Positions 45,690 through 54,789 of a stretch of DNA of 64,000 nt are shown in pieces. This DNA is from Cladosporium sp. IMV 00045. Taxonomy: Eukaryota; Ascomycota; Dothideomycetes; Cladosporiales; Cladosporiaceae. Positions within the stretch are counted from its first letter, which is position 1; every line of letters begins with the position of its first letter. A program made the position numbers and the translations under genes. Location of the stretch: positions 1-64,000 of the forward strand of contig MSJI02000190.1 in assembly GCA_001931905.2 (NCBI GenBank), in the 5' to 3' direction. The notes under the pieces are model-generated. The model searched no databases, was not told the DNA's origin, and was given only the letters and a program-made list of their open reading frames with translations.

Positions 45690-47776
45690 ATGGCTTTCAA
45701 CAAAGACAAAACAGCTACCAATCAGGTCGAACAAGTCTTCGATGCTATACACGATGAGCAACATGACCCCAAGATCGATGCTAACCCGTCCGCTCTTGCG
45801 GAGGCACTACTGGCTAACAAGCCAAAGCCTCTGTCGAAGAACATGTTCAAGCTTTATGGAATCTTGGTTGTCGGTTATATGATCGCGACCATGAATGGTT
45901 TCGGTAAGTTTGAGAACTTACTCGGACGCGTTCATTCCTTACAATTTTGCAGACTCTAGCTTGATGGGTGCTATCAATGCCATGCCATCTTATCAACGAA
46001 GCTTTGGGTTGACTGGAGCTGGATCATCGACTGGAATTATCTTCATCATCTACAATCTTGGCCAACTCGCAGCGTTCCCATTCTGTGGCCTGATCGCAGA
46101 CGGTCTCGGTAGAAAGAAATGTATTGCAATTGGTTGCCTGCTGGTTGTAGTCGGAACGGTAGTTCAGGTGACTTCCACTACTCAGGGTCACTTCATCGCT
46201 GGAAGATTCCTCCTTGGTTTCGGTGCGGCCATTGCATCGGCCGCAGGTCCAGCTTATATTGCAGAGCTAGCCCATCCAGTCTATCGTGGGATAATGGCAG
46301 GCTTCTACAACAACTTTTGGTGGTTTGGTTAGTACCTGCTTGCTTTGCAACTTTACTTTGATTACTAACATTCAATAGGCAATATCATTGCGGGTAAGAC
46401 AAGCTCTTTCGTTCAGACTCCGTTCATGGGCTCGACTCACATATATCAGGCTGGACGACATATGGATCGAACAAGAATCTTACCTCTTCTTCCTGGGCGT
46501 GGCGAACTCCGACTGTGACCCAAGCGGGATTGCCACTCATCGTCATGGTGAGTACATCCAGTACAAACTTGTAGGTAGAACTTTTCGTTCTGACACATCC
46601 TAGATTCTGGTCATCTTCTTCCCCGAAAGCCCTCGTTGGCTTCTCGCAAATGACCGCAACGAAGAGGCAATTAAGGTGCTCGCGAAGTACCATGCTGAAG
46701 GTGACGAGCAATCTCTGGTGGTGCGATTGCAATATGAGGAAATCATTCAGGATCTTGCCAAAACGACTGACAAGACAGCTTGGTAAGAGACATTTCATTC
46801 CAGCTACAGCATCCTTGCTAACGCAGCTTTGATGAGCTAGGTGGGACTATCGAGGTCTTGCCAACACTCGTGGTCGCCGCTATCGCCTTGCCATGGTAAT
46901 TGCAATGGCTTTCTTCGGACAATGGAGTGGCAACAATGTCGTACGTCTATATAACAGCGATTGGCATCCGAGCCATCGGCTAAAGTTGTAACAGGTATCA
47001 TACTTTATGCCAGAGATTCTGAAATCTGCAGGCATTCTCGACCCAAACAAACAACTCCTGATCAGTGAGTATCTTTTTTGTTTCTCATCACCCGCGCAAG
47101 CCAAACGCTAAGCCTTCCAAAAGACGCCATCGCCCCCATCTTTGCATTGATCGCCTCTGCCTACGGTGCAACTCTGTTGGACAAGAAAGGCCGCAGATGG
47201 ATGCTCATGTGGGGCATGGTCGGCTCCATCTTCTCCTTCATCCTACTCACAGCCTTCGTGTCCAAGACCGCAGCCGTGCCTGATCTCGCCTACGGTACGA
47301 TCGTAGCGATCTACTTGTTCATGATCTTCTTCTCCTGGGGATGGACTCCGCTGCAGATGCTTTATCCGGTTGAGTGCTTGGAGAACGTTTCAAGGGCTAA
47401 AGGCATGGGAGTGAACTATCTCTTCCTCAACATCGCGTAAGTTCTTGGTATTATGGGAATATGTGCAGGCTCCACTGACTAGTAGAACAGCATGGTTGTG
47501 AATACATTTGGTGTGTCGATTGCAATCGAGAAGATCGGGTGGAAGCTCTACCTGATCTATATCTGCTGGCAAGTGATCGAGCTGGTCACGGTGTATCTCT
47601 TCTTCCCGGAGGTGAGTAAGAAGCCGAAAGCAATCTTGTCTATTACAAGCAGAATCGCTTACGCTTTGCTACTACTTCAGACTGCGGGCAGAAGTATCGA
47701 AGAGCTTTCGGAAGTCTTCGACGCCCCGAACCCGGTCAAGGCGAGCTTGAGGTCAGCGACTGCTGCGGTCGTTTGA
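45690..47776 (+). CDS. MFS sugar transporter (lactose-permease-like), ten exons
   Basis: Exons: 45690-45903, 45953-46327, 46379-46393, 46450-46547, 46604-46782, 46841-46940, 46995-47064, 47124-47436, 47491-47611, 47681-47776. All nine introns are GT-AG and 49-69 bases, and phases agree throughout; the product has 526 residues. Exon 3 is a 15-base microexon. Marks of the sugar-porter family: ADGLGRKKCI, GRFLLGFGAAIASAAGPAYI, FFPESPRWLLANDR, FFGQWSGNNVVSYF, DKKGRRWMLM, then YPVECLENVSRAKG and TAGRSIEELSEVF. The motif FGQWSGNN is common in fungal lactose/cellobiose-type permeases. It takes up a sugar across the plasma membrane; the specific sugar is unknown. With the GH30 enzyme and first transporter it suggests a glycan-degradation group. 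Confidence 0.9.
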
Positions 47777-47824
47777 GTTTCTCGAGGTTGATTGGGGTGG
47801 AAATCTTGATATTATAGCATCGAT
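47777..47824. other. End of unique sequence before the duplicated segment
   Basis: Short 3' region of the transporter. Similarity to the 58-kb region starts at about 47825, so this is the left border of the duplication in this copy. Confidence 0.5.
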
Positions 47825-48632
47825 CAGGCAGCCAAAGCACTGCAACACAATATTATACCGCGCAAAAAAAGACCGAAAAGAGAACGCCGCAAGGAACTAA
47901 GCTTTTGCATCAGGCCATGTGCAGATGACTATACAGAAGATTACGGCCGCAATGGCCGCAGTACCCATCTCAGCCTCAAACATGAAGTTTGGACTTGTAC
48001 CTGATTCGTTTGGATAAGCACAGCTAAGGCGTATCGAAGCTTTGTACAGGCTATTAAGTGCTTACGGTAGGGAGGATGTGCCACGTGATTATACCGGGCG
48101 TGTCGTCCTCGACATGGTGTGCCATACAATTTTGTACGAAGCTAAGCACATCACCGCTATAATGTTGTCAGCGTTAAGCCAAGTTGAGGCCACCCTTTAC
48201 GTGCGAACGCACGAAACAAGTATTCAATGCGATCAGAAGAAGGTAACCATTGCGATCAAAATGGATCATTCAGTATGCTCAGATGCGATATAAAAAGGAC
48301 ATGTCGTTCCCAGCGGATTGTCTCGAAAGCCAACGAGCTTCGATCCAAAGCAAGCAATCACATTATTCTCAAAGTGCATCTCCCAGACCACCGACCTACC
48401 TTGGATACTTTGCTTCTAGCAGACGAACAATTTCGAAAAGAATTCGATCAGGTTTTCGCGATCTTTCATGCTCTGGCATTGTTAGAGGTACACACAATCA
48501 TATCTTTTTCCAACCCAAGCACACCTCATTATTAACTTACCACGTCTACAGGCAACAAAAGCATCGCCCAACCCACTGAATTGACAACTGTCAAAGAGAA
48601 AAGACGAAACCGACCAAACGACCCCGGACCTC

Positions 48633-49797
48633 ATGCACCAACTCAGCACCGACCGCGACTTCCACTACGAACTCGTCCGCATCATGGACTACGCCCCCTA
48701 CGAAGGCTCCGACATCTCCGAAGTCCTCGTCGCCGCGCAATCGATCCTCCCAGGCGACTACGAAAGCTTCCACGACGCCTTCGCTTCCCTCGCCAACCGC
48801 ACGCACACGCAAGCCCTCGCCATAAACGCCACCGCGCACCCCGTGTCCGCGCGCAACGCCTTCTTCAAATCGGCCTGCTACTACCGCTCCGCGGACTTCT
48901 TCCTGCACGGCAACTGGAGCGATCCGAGAATCGACTCGCTCTGGTCCCAAGCATTGCAGATGTACGACAAAGCGCTAAGCCTCATGCCAATTTCCGGTCG
49001 ACGCGAAGTCCTCACGAGCAAAGACGGCACCTTCAGAATCCCCACCGTCTTCCACCAAGCCCACCAACCCCAGAAGAAACACCACCTCAACGACGACCAC
49101 AAGCCCACCCCCTCCCCCACCCTCCTCCTGTGCAACGGCTACGACGGCTCCCAAGAAGAAATGTACCACGCCTTCGAAGGGGCCGCAGCACTCTCCCGCG
49201 GCATCAACGTTCTCACCTTCGAAGGGCCCGGCCAACCCACGGTGCGCCGCGAGCAGAATCTAGGATTCACCTCGGACTGGGAGCTTGTCGTCGAGCCCGT
49301 GCTGGACAACCTCGGCAGCCTGTCCTCAGTGGCGCAGGACAAGGTGGGGATTCTGGGCTACCGGGTGCTCGATTTTGGCTGGTTTCCCGAATGATACATT
49401 AGCTCTGTTCCGGCGCGGCGAGAGGGAGGCATTCGACGCCCAGCTCACGCGCGCCGTGGCGGAGCAGGGTTTGCTGCCGACGAGTGCGCGCTGGGCGCTG
49501 CAGCAGGGGCTGTGGTCGTTCAACACGCTGAGTCCGTTTGATTTCGTGACGAGGGCGCAGGCGTACAATCTGAGCGGTGTGGCGGGGGAGATTGACGTGC
49601 CGGTGTTTGTGGGCGATGCGCCGGAAGATTCGTTCTTTCCCGGGCAGGCGAGGGAGTTGGCGGAGAGGGTTGGTGGGGAGGCGACGTATCATCGCTACGA
49701 TGCTGTGGATGGGACGGGGTTGCATTGCTCGGCGGGGGCGAGTGTGCTGCAGAATCAGGCTGTGCTGGATTGGTTTGAGGAGGTTGTTGGTGCTTAG
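48633..49797 (+). pseudogene. Alpha/beta-hydrolase pseudogene (copy A)
   Basis: Collinear with the intact hydrolase at 58966-60409. The frame starts well at 48633 and follows the intact copy to KVGILGY. There a net 89-base deletion (near 49355-49375) removes about 30 residues including the nucleophile elbow GYSFGG and shifts the frame, giving a stop at 49392-49394. Downstream the original protein sequence goes on in another frame to 49797. The upstream signal-peptide exon is also damaged. The start ATG of the intact copy is changed (one base shorter, no ATG), and the leader after the conserved intron has an in-frame stop (AATTGA). So at least three independent lesions mark a dead gene. Both splice sites of the leader intron (GTACAC, CTACAG) are still present. 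Confidence 0.9.
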
Positions 49798-50118
49798 GGG
49801 AGGTTATGCAGTGGATGTGGGTGCGAGTGCTCAATCGTTGTAGTTCTAGCATTGCGGAAAGTCATCGAACGAGGTTGAAAAAGTGGCAGAGAAGCAACAG
49901 TCGCACAATGGAAATAGAAATCGGCCTCTCCACAAGCCACCCATTCACAAATATAACGTGAAAATTCAACTGCATCTTTGTAGGAAGAAAAAAAGAATAC
50001 CTATCGTCTCTGACAATAAAAAAACCGTCCGCCCCTCAGCGCCTTCGCCCCCTATCCTTTTGTGGAACAAAACATCAATACTTTCTCACATCATCAACCA
50101 ACCCACACACTCTCTCAT
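49798..50118. other. Intergenic between the pseudogene and SEC23 copy A
   Basis: About 320 bases, similar to 60410-60760 in the other copy. No gene. Confidence 0.6.
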
Positions 50119-52317
50119 CTAGTTCGTCCCACTAACAGCCAGCTTCATCAAGTGGTCCATGAAAGTCTGCAAGCTGACATCGTCGGTGAAGATAGTCTGA
50201 GCGGTCTGAGTGACGCCGCCGTAGCTGCTGGACGTGTGCGTCGTGCTGGGGTTGAGCTTGGCGAGGAGGAAGCGGGCCTGCGAGCCGCCGGCGTCGCAGA
50301 CGATGAATCGGGGCAGAGGGAAACGGTCTTGGATGAGGTCCTGTGATGTGTGTTAGTGATATGCCGTCTTTGCAAGGGTTTTTGTTGGGGTGTGGTGGAA
50401 ACTAACTCTGGCATCCTCCTTGGGCGACTCGAGCAGCTCCTTGAAGTTCTCATAGCCTTCCATGTCTTGGTATCCGGCCTTGCGCCACTCGGCCATGGTC
50501 TCGCCGTGGAAGATGAGGATGTGGAAGAAAGTGTCGAGAAGCAAGACGGTCTGGGGCTGGATGCTGGTGGAGTCGAGGAGGACGGGGACGGCGCCCTCGT
50601 GCTCGAAGCTGTAGCTGTCGAGCGTGGGCTGGATCATGACGAGCGAGTTGCCGACGTCCTCGTGGTTCAGCACGTGCCTGTAGAAAGCAGTCTCGTCGGG
50701 GGAGTTGTTGAAGACCTGCAAGAATTGCGAGCGACGCAGGTGGAACATGAACTGCGGGTAGAGAGTGAAGTTCTTTTCCAGACGGAAGCTGCTGGGGTCG
50801 TCTTTGCGGTATTCGGCAAAGCGTGAGCAAAGACGAATCAGCATGCGGTCGACCCATCGCAGAACGTCGGGTCCATCGTCGACTTCGGCCTTGAAGACTG
50901 CGATACGTGACATGAGGACTGCGGCAGCTTCTTGGTCGAACGACTGAGCAATGGCAGGGTCGCCAGAAGGTCCGCTCATGTTGCGACCAACAGTGGTGAC
51001 GCGGAGGTGGTACTGGCCTGAGCTGTGTTGGTAGTAGGTCAAGAATTGAATCAGGCCCTTCTGAGGACCTTGCTGCATGGCCGCAGCCGCAGGTCCTCCC
51101 TGTCCAGCAATCTCGAAGTAAACACCGTAACTTGCCGCAGGATCAATGGTGCACATCTTCCAGCTGCAAGTGTTGCCAATACCGCACTCGGTCTCGCCGA
51201 CAGAGCTGGACTTCTTGTTCAAGCTGACTGCGTGGCCGATCAGACCAGTCACCTTCAGCTCCTTGGTAGTGAGGACCTCCAGAGAAGCGTTGAAACCCAT
51301 CTGGAGGTTGCCCTCTGCGTCGGTGTCGAAGATCTTGGCGAACGACTGCTTGTACATGGAGGATGTGAAAGAATCGGTCAGGATCATGTGGCCACCAGTG
51401 GTGTTGGGCAATCCCTTCATTTCGAGCAGACCAACCTGGTCCAGACATCCGGCGAAAATGTCAACGACATGACCATTGTGTGCGACACGCTTAGCGAGGT
51501 TGTCGTAGAATTTGAGGGCCTTCTTGAAGTACTTGATGTTGTCACGGTCGATGTCGTGGTGCGAGCGAATCTGCTCCTTGAGCTCAGGGCTGACAACCAT
51601 ACCCGGGCCTTCTGTCGCAGGGCCACCGGTGAAGAGCATGACTCTGGCGCCGGAGTTCTGGAAGCTGGTCTCGAGCAGACCAGTCGCAACAGTAAGCGCA
51701 ACACCAGTGCAGCGGACATTGCGCTTGTCGTTCGCAACCGGCCAAGGGTCCTTCTGCAAGCCCTCCAAGACGTTCGTGAGCTGGAACTCACACTGCTGCA
51801 CGGGGAGCAAGAACCTCGTCTGCGCACCACCCATTGGCACCGCAGGCCTGCCTGGCTGCTGCACAGGCGGCATGTTGGGCCTGCCGCCGGGCGCGGAAAT
51901 CAGACCAAGCATCTCCTGCACCTGCTTGGCAGTGTAATCCTTGTTGCCGCGGAAGACATATGACTTTGCGCACTCGGTGTATCCCAGCTCGTGAACCTGC
52001 GCCATGGTACCGTATGTGATGAGACCGACGAGCGCGTTGGGCGGCAGCAGACCCAGCGACATGATGATGCTATCCTTCAGGGCCTTGAGCGAGTCCTCCT
52101 CCTGGCAAGTGTCGACGACGAACAGGAATATGGGCGGGGTGGGAGCGGGTCTGGCCAGTCTGTACTCGATGGTGGTGCTGCCCGGGTGCAGCTCCGGGGG
52201 GATGGCATTCTCGCTGATGTCCTTGTAGTGAGGCGGGAGGTTGTTGCGCTGCAGACAGAAGGGGCATATCCATATCCGCGCGCGCATGTCGACCTGGCAG
52301 AAGGGGTTGAGGACGGC
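50119..52317 (-). CDS. SEC23: SEC23 COPII coat protein, copy A, lacking its first 69 codons at an N gap
   Basis: Exons on the minus strand: from the gap edge 52317 to 50407, then 50340-50119; the 66-base intron begins GTTAGT and ends CACAG. The visible part is 710 residues, starting at Ala70 of the complete copy. It holds the Sec23 trunk ([20 protein letters not shown]), beta-sandwich, helical and gelsolin-like parts ([18 protein letters not shown] near the end). The first pair of zinc-finger cysteines is missing with the gap; the second pair (CPFC) is present. Protein differences from the complete copy are few (for example Tyr/His in AKSYVFRG and Thr/Ala in KMCTIDP), so selection still acts on it. 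It is likely a real second gene copy truncated by the contig end, not a decayed one. Confidence 0.88.
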
Positions 52318-52337
52318 NNNNNNNNNNNNNNNNNNNN
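52318..52337. other. 20-N assembly gap (gap 2)
   Basis: Twenty N joining the SEC23 copy A coding sequence directly to a COQ2 coding sequence on the opposite strand. No natural junction would fuse these. Confidence 0.98.
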
Positions 52338-52578
52338 AGCACAATGCCAAAACTTTCCTTTCCGCCATAGCCGGCCTGCAGGTCGCATTGCTTGCAGGAT
52401 CCGGCCTCACCATTGGCGCAGGGCCTATCTTTTATGGCGGCGTCTGCGGTGGAGCTGCGGCCACTCTGGGCTATATGATTAAGAAGGTGAACTTGTCGAG
52501 CGTGGCAGATTGCTGGGCGTGGTTCCGACGGGGTGCGTGGTTCACGGGTGGAGCGATATCTCTCGGTCTGGCCGGTGA
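52338..52578 (+). repeat. 241-base direct duplicate flanking gap 2 (copy 2)
   Basis: Same bases as 38723-38963, beginning right after the N run. It carries the COQ2 frame on into the unique end of the gene. Confidence 0.95.
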
Positions 52579-52648
52579 ATATATGGCACACGCGCTGGGA
52601 TGGTATGAAGTGGTCGAAGATCAGCACCCGAAGTTGCAGTCGTCTTGA
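52338..52648 (+). CDS. COQ2: 4-hydroxybenzoate polyprenyltransferase, 3' part
   Basis: The first 241 bases duplicate the sequence before gap 1; the last 70 (52579-52648) are the only copy of the COQ2 C-terminus, EYMAHALGWYEVVEDQHPKL and three more residues, then stop. EYMAHALGWY is the usual end of UbiA-type COQ2. Taking 37792-38963 and then 52579-52648 gives a frame of 414 codons including stop, with no mismatch at the joint. Confidence 0.93.
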
Positions 52649-53829
52649 TCTTCGCTTACAGGAATGACCACTCACGATGCCGCTTGATTCCTAATCACAG
52701 AGCGCCGATATCCGTTGAGATGCCTTGCGTCGTGGTGAGCACGACGAGACACAGGTAAGCGTAAGCGCAGTGCGTTGCAACTGTGGATCTCGTGGCATCA
52801 CTACTCCATCAAAGTCCGGATCTGGTCGGTATGCCGTATACGGAGCATCTTTGGGCTCTATCTTATCCTTCTGTTGTGTAGTTTTTAACATTTTTGAAAA
52901 GTTGTACGACGCTCATGATCACCATCGCAGATAGCACCACAATTCAAGCGCTCGTCAACAGTCGCGAAACCGCAAAATGGCTTCTCAAGAGGACGTCAGA
53001 GAGCACGATGCAGGTGGCAAGGAAGACAGAAGCAAGTGCAGCTTCCAGGGCTGACGGGCCAATCACGACGCCCCGGCTTCCCAAATAGGCAATCCGCCGG
53101 TATCGTGAGAAAGGCAGGCTGGTGACCGAATCGTTCGCTCAATGTTTGCATCAGTTGACGTCCTCCATCGTCGTTGCTCGTGATATATAAACAGGCCAGT
53201 ATCGTTCCCCTTTCAATTCTTAGAAGATGACACAGTCCCCTTTCGATCGTCAGATGATTGCTTTTTCTCGCTTCGAGGACAAGACTTTCCCCGCTCGCCA
53301 GGATTCTTCTATTCGTTTTCATTACGACACACGCAAGACCTTGATACAAAATATCTTGATCTGGCTGCAACACCTGCTTCCTGTTTCGAATTCATCAAAA
53401 CATGCCCTCTTCCATTGGATTTGGTTTGGAGATGACACTTTCTTGGTCCTCAACGACAGTTCTGATCCTTACGACTTTCGATCGACTCGTTCAACACTGA
53501 TCGACTGGCAACTTAGATTTGAATGCTACGATCGTTTTCTACTCAGGAATCGAAGAAGATAAACGATTTCAAAGACGACAACGACTCTTGGATATAAAGG
53601 TAAGGTAGAGGTAAGGTATAAGAGTCTTGTATTCTATGTGGTCTAACTCTACGCCATCTATGGACGACACGATATATTTGTGTCGAATGCTCGGTTTAAT
53701 CGTAAAAGGTCATGAAAATCTCGGGTACTCGTAAAGGAAAAAAGAAAAAGTTCAACCCAACAACACAACAACACAACTCCACGTCGCCTTCTAGAATCGA
53801 AAGGAAAAGGAACCAAATCGATCGACGTT
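52649..53829. other. Intergenic between convergent COQ2 and aldo-keto reductase
   Basis: About 1.2 kb. A frame at 53227-53562 (111 residues, rich in Arg, Phe and Asp) is open but has no known domain, and I would not call it. Otherwise nothing seen. Confidence 0.5.
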
Positions 53830-54789
53830 CTAGTCGTCGGACTTGTGAAGGCTGCCGGTGACGTAGTTCTCTTCGAGGGCGTCGAGGGCAGCCATGTCCT
53901 TTTCGGACAGTTCAAAGTCGAACGAGTCGAAGTTGGACTGGATACGGCTGGCCGTCAGGGACTTGGGCAGGACGACGTTACCGCGAGCAGCGCTCCAGTT
54001 GATGAGGACCTGGGCGGGAGTCTTGCCGAGGCGCTCAGCGATCTCACCGATGCGAGGGTCGTTCAGTTTGTTGCCGCGGGCGAGAGGAGAGTACGCCTCA
54101 ATCTTGATGTTGTACTTCTCGCAGAGGGCAACAAGGTCCTTGCGCTGACCGAAGGGGTGAACCTCGATCTGGTTGACGCAAGGAACGACGTTGGCGTGCT
54201 TGAGCAGGCTCTCAAGGTCCTGGGCACCGAAGTTGGACACACCGATGGACTTGACCTTGCCCAACTTCTGGGCGGTCTCAAGGGCACGCCATGACTCGAG
54301 ACGCTTGGTCTCACACTCGGCAGGAGAGTGGAGGAGGTAAAGGTCGAAGTACTCAAGCTGGAACTTCTTAAGGGAGTCGATCAGAGCATTGAATGTGGCC
54401 TCATAACCGTGGTCAGCATCCCACAGCTTGGTGGTGATGAAGACTTCCTCGCGAGGGACACCGGTACGCTCACACCAGCTCTTGAGGGCGCGACCGCACG
54501 CCTCCTCGTTCATGTAACGGGCGGCAGAGTCGATGTGACGGTAGCCGGCATCGAGCGCGGCGATGACAGCATCCTCAGTCTCTTGACCGTTGGGTGCCTT
54601 GTACACACCAAGGGCGATTTGAGGGATCTCGTGGCCGTCGTTCAGGTCGATGGTACGCTTGCGCTGAGGCATCTTACGGCCACCAACACCCTGGAGGGGT
54701 GATGTGCTGTCGCGACGCTCGCTCTCCATGCCCTTCTGTGCCTGGATGTCCACCTGGGACTGGACGGGAGAGATCGCACTGGGTGCCAT
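53830..54789 (-). CDS. Aldo-keto reductase (AKR family)
   Basis: Single exon, 319 residues. An NADPH-dependent carbonyl reductase with the AKR barrel. The catalytic tetrad can be read off: D87 and Y92 in GYRHIDSAARY, K121 in ITTKLWD, H154 in LYLLHSPAE. The cofactor motifs SIGVSNFGAQDL and LPKSLTASRIQSNF follow. A 45-residue Ser/Gln-rich extension precedes the barrel; an internal start (Met40, MPQRKRTIDL) would give a standard 280-residue enzyme. Relatives include Gcy1-type glycerol dehydrogenases and xylose/aldose reductases; the exact substrate is unknown. The codon use is highly biased to C-ending codons, suggesting strong expression. Confidence 0.92.
   Translation of the reverse strand: MAPSAISPVQSQVDIQAQKGMESERRDSTSPLQGVGGRKMPQRKRTIDLNDGHEIPQIALGVYKAPNGQETEDAVIAALDAGYRHIDSAARYMNEEACGRALKSWCERTGVPREEVFITTKLWDADHGYEATFNALIDSLKKFQLEYFDLYLLHSPAECETKRLESWRALETAQKLGKVKSIGVSNFGAQDLESLLKHANVVPCVNQIEVHPFGQRKDLVALCEKYNIKIEAYSPLARGNKLNDPRIGEIAERLGKTPAQVLINWSAARGNVVLPKSLTASRIQSNFDSFDFELSEKDMAALDALEENYVTGSLHKSDD

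Larger units (their letters stand above)
47825..52317. repeat. Duplicated segment, copy A (hydrolase pseudogene plus truncated SEC23)
   Basis: Collinear with about 58353-62965. Similarity is patchy in the intergenic part (many substitutions and small indels) and very high in SEC23. The left border is close to AGGCAGCC(A/T). The right border is cut by gap 2, so the true length of this copy is unknown. Confidence 0.9.

Noticed and set aside
48581..49402. 273-codon Arg/Pro-rich plus-strand frame
   Set aside because: A +1 shadow of the hydrolase pseudogene; the equivalent shadow exists over the intact copy at 59656-60006.
51025..51963. 312-codon frame opposite SEC23 copy A, and similar plus-strand frames at 61580-63034
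   Set aside because: Shadows of highly codon-biased SEC23; the same shadow occurs in both copies without any domain.
52070..52675. Frame that spans gap 2 and joins COQ2 antisense to SEC23 sequence
   Set aside because: An artefact of reading through N bases between two unrelated contig ends.
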